Of a stretch of 64,000 bases of DNA, positions 57,766-64,000 are shown in pieces. Both the position numbers and the translations under genes were made by a program. Position 1 is the first letter of the stretch. The number at the start of each line of letters is the position of its first letter. The DNA is from Siphonodentalium dalli (Eukaryota; Mollusca; Scaphopoda; Gadilida; Siphonodentaliidae): contig CP136063.1 in NCBI GenBank assembly GCA_032622095.1, positions 267,089,426 to 267,153,425 of the forward strand, in the 5' to 3' direction. The notes below the pieces were generated by a model that was not told where the DNA came from, did not search any database, and saw nothing but the letters and a program-made list of their open reading frames with translations.

Positions 57766-58358
57766 CAGGGTTCGCGCTGCCACTTGCCAAATTTGTCAAT
57801 GGTCAAAATAAATCACATTTGGCGAAAAAAATATTTTCCTTTGGCAAAAGTTTTGGCAAGTCACTTTTTAATTCCTGAAGAAACTTGAAAAATATTGGTT
57901 AATCATTACCATTAATTTCAGGAAACTCTTACAACAGAATTATATTAGTGGTGTTTTATATGGTTTAGGGAACGTTAACACCTCTATTAAGATGCAGTTA
58001 ATCTCATAGCATTAGAACCGATGACTGGAGGGATTACTAGTATTTAGTGTGGTGATGGTGTTTACATAACTAATCCTATTGTGATGCGCCCTTCTGATGA
58101 AGCAACCCTTGTATCATGTTATTGTTCGGGGATTGATTTATTGTTTTATGATAAACTGCAGTAGAGATGCGAGTGTACTTATTAACTAACTGCTTTCCTA
58201 TCGATAGCAAAAGTCGTTCAAACCACGAGTGTCGAAATATAAGACTCAATGTTGCAGAAAATGATAGTATCAGGGATAGCATTTGGCAAATTCTAAAAGA
58301 ATTTGGCAAAAATAAATATCATTTGGCAAAAGTAAATTTCGGTCCAGCGCGGACCCTG
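57766..58358. mobile_element. hAT-type MITE with 8-bp target duplication TTTGCATT
   Basis: The ends CAGGGTTCGCGCTG and CAGCGCGGACCCTG are inverted, and the exact 8-bp word TTTGCATT stands on each side (57758-57765 and 58359-58366). Subterminal ATTTGGCAAAA words recur on both sides. The size is 593 bp and no transposase is present. End sequence and duplication length fit the hAT superfamily. Confidence 0.92.
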
Positions 58359-58607
58359 TTTGCATTGCATGTAAGCATTATTGCAAACTTCCATGAAAAT
58401 ATCCATGGCACCAGCTGGTAGAATATTTGACAAACTTAGAGAAACACGCACATCTGCTTAGAAATCTGTTCTGATATATGATATGGGACTGATGCATCCA
58501 TGTGTTATCGCTTCTTCTTCTATTTAGGCACAGTTGAAGAAAAAAGTGAGTTTTGGAATATTTTCTGAAATTGTATATATATATATGAAAATTTATACTC
58601 ACTTGAT

Positions 58608-58848
58608 GCTTTCATGATTGGAGCTGCGCTAGTGCATCATTAATTATCCTGTGCCAGTGCATTCTCTTAAATATGGGAGTCTCCCATAGGGAGCCTCACA
58701 TATATAAGAAAATGCACTGGCTTACCAAGTCAAGGTATATATTGTTGGCCCAATGTATTCTCTTATATATGCGAGGCTCCCCATGGGAGACTCGCATATA
58801 TAAGAGAATGCATTTGCACAATTTCAGGAAGCTTCACACATGGTTAAT
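58608..58848. mobile_element. piggyBac-like hairpin MITE (P7, eroded ends)
   Basis: Two palindromic modules of the CTCCCATAGGGAG type (58651-58721 and 58748-58816) lie between CTTTCATGATTGGAGCTGCG and AATTTCAGGAAGCTTCACAC followed by TGGTTAA. The outline matches the outer element at 61179-61669. Confidence 0.75.
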
Positions 58849-58873
58849 AAGAGTAGTCAAACCAGGTTCTTGA

Positions 58874-59253
58874 AAATTTAAAGACATATTATGTACTTGT
58901 TCGGGTGTGTAAAAATGATAAGTTAGTATTCAAGCGCTATGACAACTGGAGGAATGTAACATTATACTAACATCGCCGAAAAATTGAAGCAAATCGACCG
59001 TACCACTCCATAGAAAACATCATCAGAACTACGCTCAATTGAAAATATTTACTACTCGATTCGGGAAGCATCTATCGGCAATAAACTAATGAATACGATT
59101 TTGCCATCGAGAGTCACTGCATTTAATTCATATATAAGAATGACAGTGTGTGTTGTCAATTTGGATATACTATTTGTAAACAATACTACTTTGAACAAGA
59201 TTATTCTCCATTTCTGTTTGATCACCCTACCGGAGTGTTTCACATCACTTTAA
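58874..59253 (-). repeat. Dispersed repeat E, copy 2
   Basis: Inverse copy of 45111-45490, about 13.4 kb away. It includes GACAACTGGAGGAATGTAAC, CGATTCGGGAAGCATCTATC and GAGTCACTGCATTTAATTCA. It ends close to the piggyBac-like element at 59263. Confidence 0.85.
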
Positions 59254-59262
59254 TATGATTGT

Positions 59263-59652
59263 TTAACCCTTTACCCAACAAACCGGCCAAATAAAGCTTC
59301 AACAGCCTAAAATATCTTCGGTCTGTCTCAATAGAACCATACAAATATGGATATCATTGGAACCGGCTCATTGCCCACATTGTGATAGTTACAGTTATAC
59401 CCTGTGCCAATGCATTCTCTTATATATGCGAGTCGACCATAGGTCGCCTCGCATATATAAGAGAATGCATTGGCCTAAAAAAAATCTTTTTTTAACACTT
59501 TTTACCATTTTTTCTTACATTCTTTAACAATTTTATAATTTTTAATGTGTTAAGCCAATGCATTCTCTTATATATGCGAGGCGACCTATGGTCGACTCGC
59601 ATATATAAGAGAATGCATTGGCACAGGGCCGGTTTGTTGGGTAAAGGGTTAA
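59263..59652. mobile_element. piggyBac-like hairpin MITE (P2, best preserved)
   Basis: TTAACCCTTTACCCAACAAA at the left and TTTGTTGGGTAAAGGGTTAA at the right are exact inverse ends. Two palindromic modules (59406-59474 and 59554-59623) flank an AT-rich spacer with AACACTTTTTACCATTTTTT. The subterminal block is shared with 40862-41024 in opposite orientation. Length is 390 bp. Confidence 0.9.
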
Positions 59653-60110
59653 TGAATTGGGTTATCTCTCTTCAATCAGGTTCATCCATTAGTAATTTCC
59701 ATATGTAGCTTCCATACTATATATAACTATTACAGCTATAAATGGCATTTCCCGACCTCCTGACAAGTTTATGGTCTTATCTGTTGATTGTGCTTTGCCT
59801 ATACATGAATGACACTAAATAAAAATGTTGCCTCTTTGAAATTCATAGCAACTGAAATTCATAGCAACTGAATAAGTGTGTGGGTCTTTAAACAAAATAC
59901 AAAATAAATAAATGCATAATGTTACACTCAGATTGTGAAATGTTCAGATAATAAGTTCAACAAACGTCCATTTCTCACCAATGAATAGGAATCCCTCCAC
60001 ACTTGTACTGAATTTTCGTTTGTTCGATGTCTGCTCATATATCCTGAAAATCCCTCCAGATGAAGAATATACCATTCCAATGTATATTATAACTAAATGG
60101 GAGAATCCAT

Positions 60111-60478
60111 TTAACCCTTTCAGTGCCAGGTCCGATTTTTGTATCAACCCATATACCCTGTGCCAATGCATTCTCTTATATATGCGAGTCGACCATAGGT
60201 CCCCTCGCATATATAAGAGAATGCATTGGCCTAACAATTTTTCATCATTTGTTATTATTTTTGACAATTTTTGACAATTTTAATAATTTTTTCTTATATT
60301 CTTTAACTCTTTCAGACTTATTTTGTGGGTTTAGTGCCAGGGAATCTTACATTTTTCATGGGCATCAAAATTATTACTATGAATAATTGGCGATAGTTTT
60401 TTTATTTTATCAGCCCTGGCACTCTACAGACCGCAAATTAGGGCCGATGAGATCGGCCCCTGGCACTGAAAGAGTTAA
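60111..60478. mobile_element. piggyBac-like hairpin MITE (P3)
   Basis: Ends TTAACCCTTTCAGTGCCAGG and CCTGGCACTGAAAGAGTTAA. It has one palindromic module at 60163-60232 and a small GGGCCGATGAGATCGGCCCC hairpin near the right end, also present at about 61555-61574. No coding capacity. Confidence 0.88.
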
Positions 60479-60492
60479 TTAATAAAGAAAGC

Positions 60493-60915
60493 ATTAAAGA
60501 TGCATAATCCGAATTAACTATTCCTTTGGCTTCGGGGGTAAAAATTATCTGAATCGAGTCGAGGAACCCACCCTTCAATGCTCAGAGAGATCAGATATTG
60601 ATTTTTGAAATTTGTTATTTCTGGAAATGTGTACTTATTTGCGGCCAAGAAAAAAATTGTCAAACCGACAGTCTCGGACAAAATTGTGGATGAAGATGGA
60701 TAACTCTAAAGTGGTATTACGGCCAATTTTGTGATACTCAAGTGATAATATGGCCATATTTCGTTGAATAACATGTTGATAAATAACTTTTTGGGAAATT
60801 TTATACCATAGTTCACAGCGGTTAGCATCATTTTGTTGTAATTAATCGATTCTGATAACTAAATCGTATTTTGAAGAACTGTTGTTGTTGTAACTTGATG
60901 ATATGGGGACAGTCT
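60493..60915 (-). mobile_element. MITE family B, copy 3
   Basis: CTTTGGCTTCGGGGGTAAAAA, ATCGAGTCGAGGAACCCACC and TCAGATATTGATTTTTGAAA match the right half of 32061-32548. The end GATATGGGGACAG matches, in inverse, the start of 38365-38640. The terminal 20 bases are diverged. Confidence 0.7.
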
Positions 60916-61178
60916 GTTCAGTCAAAAGTCAAAGGAAAGTTGGACTAGGCTTTGGAATGTCAAGCTCGTGAAATGGGCTGTCTTTTGTATCAAAGGTTCA
61001 TATGCTGGCCAGACAATATTCAACATAGTGAACAAATCCACAATCTGTGTGTAGCACACATGTTCTACATGAACATAATAAAAATAACCATTTAAAATAT
61101 AATCATAAAATCGAACAGATCTTGAGTTACACAAGTTTTAAAATAAATTTACCCACAATTGTAGATGTTGAAGATACA

Positions 61179-61669
61179 TTAACCCTTTCATGACAGGAGC
61201 TGAGCTGGTGCAACATTAAAGATCCTGTGCTAGTGCATTCTCTTATATATGCGAGCCTCCCATAGGGAGCCTCACATATCCATGCATAAGAGAATGCACT
61301 GGCTTACTAGGTCAAGGTAAATATTGTTAACCATTGTTCTCTCTTAACCCTTCCAGTGCCAGGTCGATTTTTGTATCAACCCATATACCCTGTGCCAATG
61401 CATTCTCTTATATATGCGAGTCGACCATATACCTCGCATATATAAGAGAAAGCATTGGCCTAACAATTTTTTTTTTAATTTTTTTTTTTACAATTTTTTA
61501 CAATTTTAATAATTTATTCTTATATTCTTTAACAGACTTATTTTGTAGTTTTAGGGCCGATGAGATCGGCCCCTGGCACTCAAAGGGATTTATATATGCA
61601 AAGCTCCCTATCTGCATTGACACAGGGTTTCCGCAAAATTTCAGGAAGCTCTAGTCATGGAAGGGTTAA
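61179..61669. mobile_element. piggyBac-like hairpin MITE (P5, outer), interrupted by P4
   Basis: TTAACCCTTTCATGACAGGA at the left and TAGTCATGGAAGGGTTAA at the right form the ends. The first palindromic module is at 61231-61302. The second is split by P4: its left half ends in ATTGTTCTCTC at about 61343, and its right half resumes with TATATGCAAAGCTCCC at about 61593. Confidence 0.82.
61344..61592. mobile_element. piggyBac-like hairpin MITE (P4), nested in P5
   Basis: Starts TTAACCCTTCCAGTGCCAGG and ends CCCTGGCACTCAAAGGG, with one palindromic module at about 61392-61459. It is closely related to P3. Its target inside P5 was a CTCTTATATATG stretch, and the right TTAA is now ATTTA. The nesting gives the order of events: P5 first, then P4. 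Confidence 0.82.
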
Positions 61670-61685
61670 TCATTATATTAAAAAG

Positions 61686-62054
61686 TGTCGGCCATTTGCA
61701 GAATGAGGTGCCCAGAAGGTGAGTTTACCAAATTCACCCTCTGGGCACCTCATCATGCTTGGGCCTCATATTCTGGGAAGTATCTATAGTCTCAAATTAA
61801 CATTGTTCTTAGTTTTTCCCTTCTCTTCAGTTTCTATATCCCCTAATTTGCAGAAGATAAAATGCATAAAATCGAGGTGACTAATGGGTGAACATCACCA
61901 CCTTCAATTGGAGATCTTCAATCTGATTGTAGGTCTCCTACAGCAGTTTAGGCCTGAGCAGAATGAGTCCCCAGAGGGTGAATTTGGTGATGCTAGCCCG
62001 ATGTGGGGGATACCGTCACTAAATTCACACTTTGGGGGACAGACACACTATTTA
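61686..62054. mobile_element. MITE family G, copy 4
   Basis: GCCATTTGCAGAATGAGGTGCC at the left, the GGGTGAACATCACCACCTTC interior, and a second GCAGAATGAGTCCCCAGAGG followed by CGTCACTAAATTCACACTTT at the right. The right terminus is truncated before CTCATTCTGC. Confidence 0.75.
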
Positions 62055-62157
62055 CAGCCTTGTCCAGGATAACCAGTGATTTCTTAGAAGCAGTACCTCG
62101 AGACATTATAGGTAAGCTTCATTCAGGATCAATGTAAGGCCTAAAAAAATATATATA

Positions 62158-62583
62158 CCTGTGTTTCTGATGACATGCAAGAAAAAAATAGGGGTGGGGG
62201 GGGGGGGGGTGGCTTTTCACTTTATTTATTTTTTTTCATTTTATTTTCAACTTCGCTTCAATAAATATTATTACCCCCCAAGACTGCTTTTCCTTATTTT
62301 TAATGTACTATAAAATAATAAAACTAAGTACATAATATTAGAATATAGTGTAATTTATTGTTTTATTGAGTAAAACATGAAAGTAAGTTTAATTGGGCTG
62401 TGACCTAATTGAAGTGTGGTACAATTTTCGGTTAACAGTACATGCGATGTGTCTGTTTTACATGGAAATGAATCAGTTTTACATGGAAAATAAAATAAAA
62501 TGTGTACTAATTTTTCAAAGCCAATAAAATGAAAATGGGCGGGGGAGCAAGAATAGGGGGGGGGGGGTCACCAGAAACACAGG
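62158..62583. mobile_element. Candidate MITE with ACCTGTGTTTCTG ends
   Basis: ACCTGTGTTTCTGATGAC (62158-62175) is inverted as GTCACCAGAAACACAGGT near 62567-62584. Guanine runs lie inside each end (about 62195-62211 and 62556-62568), but in the same orientation. The interior is AT-rich with no frame of interest. Confidence 0.6.
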
Positions 62584-62667
62584 TCTTTTTTATTTTGGCT
62601 TAAGTGTCATTCCAGATCTGCCAATATTATGACAATAAATGAGATCCTATACAGGCCTGAGAACATG

Positions 62668-63074
62668 GTGCTGGATATGTGCAGAATGAGGTCCCCAGAG
62701 GGTGAATTTAGTGATCCTACCCCGCACAGCAGGCTAGCATCAGCAAATTCATCCTCTGGGGACCTCATTTGCATGGCCGATCTAGACTCAAGTTCCCATA
62801 TGATGATTCCGATATTCACCCATTGGGTACCTCGATTTTGCAATGTGTCGTCTGCCAATTTGCGAATATAGAGAAACTAATCTAAAAATGAAAATTTCTG
62901 AATAAGTTCCTAAAGACACAAAACAATCTTGTTAATTTGATAATGATACTTTCTAGAGATGAGGCCTAAGCAGAATGAGGTCCCCAGAGGGTGAATAGAG
63001 TGATGCGAGCCGGCTGTGCGGCGTAGCATCACTAAATTTACCTTGGGACCTCATTCTGCAAATGTCTGGCACCA
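62668..63074. mobile_element. MITE family G, copy 5
   Basis: ATGTGCAGAATGAGGTCCCC at the left and GGGACCTCATTCTGCAAATG at the right are inverted, with the two internal stem-loops conserved (GGTGAATTTAGTGATCC / GCATCAGCAAATTCATCC; GGTGAATAGAGTGATGC / GCATCACTAAATTTACC). Small open frames at 62607-62871 run through the stem and are not genes. Confidence 0.85.
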
Positions 63075-64000
63075 TATTTTCAGACAGAATTCAATACATT
63101 GTTTGAAAAATGTTTATTCTATCTAACAAAATTATAAATAACAACCATTAGGCCAAAAAAAGGGTTTTGATTCTCAGGCATCACCGCATAAAAAAAGATA
63201 CTGCCCGGTTGGACAATTTTATTCCGATCGAAGGTACGAAAACTGAACCAGCTTGACAAGCAGTGTACATGTATATTGGCCATGTTTATGATGGTTATTT
63301 GAAGTTTAATGTCTATCTTCCATTGCGGTACATAAACAGTCTCTAATTAGTCAGTGGAATAAGTGAATCAAGACTTTCTATGATAGTTTGGAAGATCACT
63401 TTATCTTTTCGTTTTGACTGTATTTACGTTTCGTATTTTTATATGAATCAGATATGTAGTTCTGCATGTTAAGAGTTATTGTGCCGATATTAAAATCATA
63501 TCAATATATATATCAATCATTGTACGGTACTCAATCATTGTACGGTAGTACAATGTCATAATTTGTCATTCTTTATTATCAGATTAAATTAGTTTACATC
63601 CATTAAAAAGTTCTCCCTACATTTTCTGTACCTGAGAAGTTATAATAACCCACGCTTACTATGGGCAGAAAAAAATAAACCCTCGCTCCCGTATTGATTT
63701 AAAAAAAAAATTGCCTGAGAATCAAATATCTTTCTTTGTTTGGCCTAAGTTTCTATAAAATTTGTCGGGAAAAACTTGGAAAAAGATAAATGCCTCATTC
63801 TCGCCTCAAATTTTCTCATATACTTTCTGTAAACACAATTATTTATTTCACTGTCATTTGAAAGGTGAGCTGCTTATGAAACATTCCGTTTGTGATTTGG
63901 ATGAGATTTGGATGATAGTTTGAAAATCTATTCTCAAAATTGTGTCTACTATTTTTCTGCATTTTCTCTATTTCCAAATCTTTCTCTAGATGTCAACATG
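63075..64000. other. Intergenic AT-rich sequence, nothing recognised
   Basis: Only a small tandem duplication (ATCAATCATTGTACGGTA, about 63514-63550) stands out. No gene or RNA was identified. Confidence 0.5.

Noticed and set aside
40580-61654. Recurrent short peptides such as CANAFSYICEST and RSPRIYKRMHW in many frames
   Set aside because: All are translations of the palindromic MITE module, so the same text appears on both strands and in unrelated elements.

Overview
This window looks like non-coding-rich nuclear DNA of a marine invertebrate, most likely a lophotrochozoan such as a mollusc. That guess rests on its AT-rich base composition, a eukaryotic splice donor, tRNA-derived SINE sequence, CR1-like and L1-ORF1-like LINEs, dense short inverted-repeat elements, and degenerate repeats of a style I associate with molluscan genomes. 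No bacterial gene organisation is present. I cannot name the species.

Host genes are scarce. One intact single-exon gene stands out: a family 31 beta-1,3-glycosyltransferase on the minus strand (16313-17488). One probable first coding exon of a spliced membrane-protein gene lies at 29042-29317 on the minus strand. Everything else that looks like protein is a mobile element or a decayed multi-domain gene.

Layout. 1-5000: AT-rich repeats and a foldback-ended element. About 4990-10588: a nearly complete APE-type LINE; ORF1 carries one in-frame stop, and ORF2 is intact through endonuclease and reverse transcriptase but scrambled near its C-terminus. 10613-11930: a foldback element. 12626-16140: a 35-bp satellite of about 100 units with an internal 1.19-kb duplication. 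16313-18983: the GT31 gene, an (ATC)n tract and a MITE. 19733-20561: a 67-bp tandem array and a second copy of the repeat at the window start. 21743-26163: a tRNA-like SINE head followed by a 4.2-kb palindrome made of two different satellites (142-bp and 38-bp) in mirror order. 26216-40100: degenerate repeat arrays, nested MITEs, the membrane-protein exon and a 1.78-kb terminal-inverted-repeat element. 40140-44420: a CR1-like LINE relic on the minus strand, broken by several later insertions. 46343-50557: a decayed copy of a large uncharacterised protein gene with an EADxR...TDTDVVVL nuclease-like block and a C-terminal cysteine-rich CXC-like domain, itself interrupted by two small elements with clear boundaries. 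51560-63080: a field of hairpin MITEs (piggyBac-like TTAACCC ends, TA-flanked CAGTAATGCCC ends, hAT-like ends with an 8-bp target duplication) and a 32/33-bp satellite at 53081-54640.

The most interesting items are the two-satellite palindrome (a G-quadruplex motif in most 142-bp units, a CCACGCCC box in most 38-bp units), the FEN/PIN-like plus CXC gene relic, and a palindromic module of about 70 bp shared between MITE families with unrelated ends. All calls come from reading the sequence; no database search or structure prediction was run. Boundaries of repeats are approximate to a few bases unless a target duplication is named.
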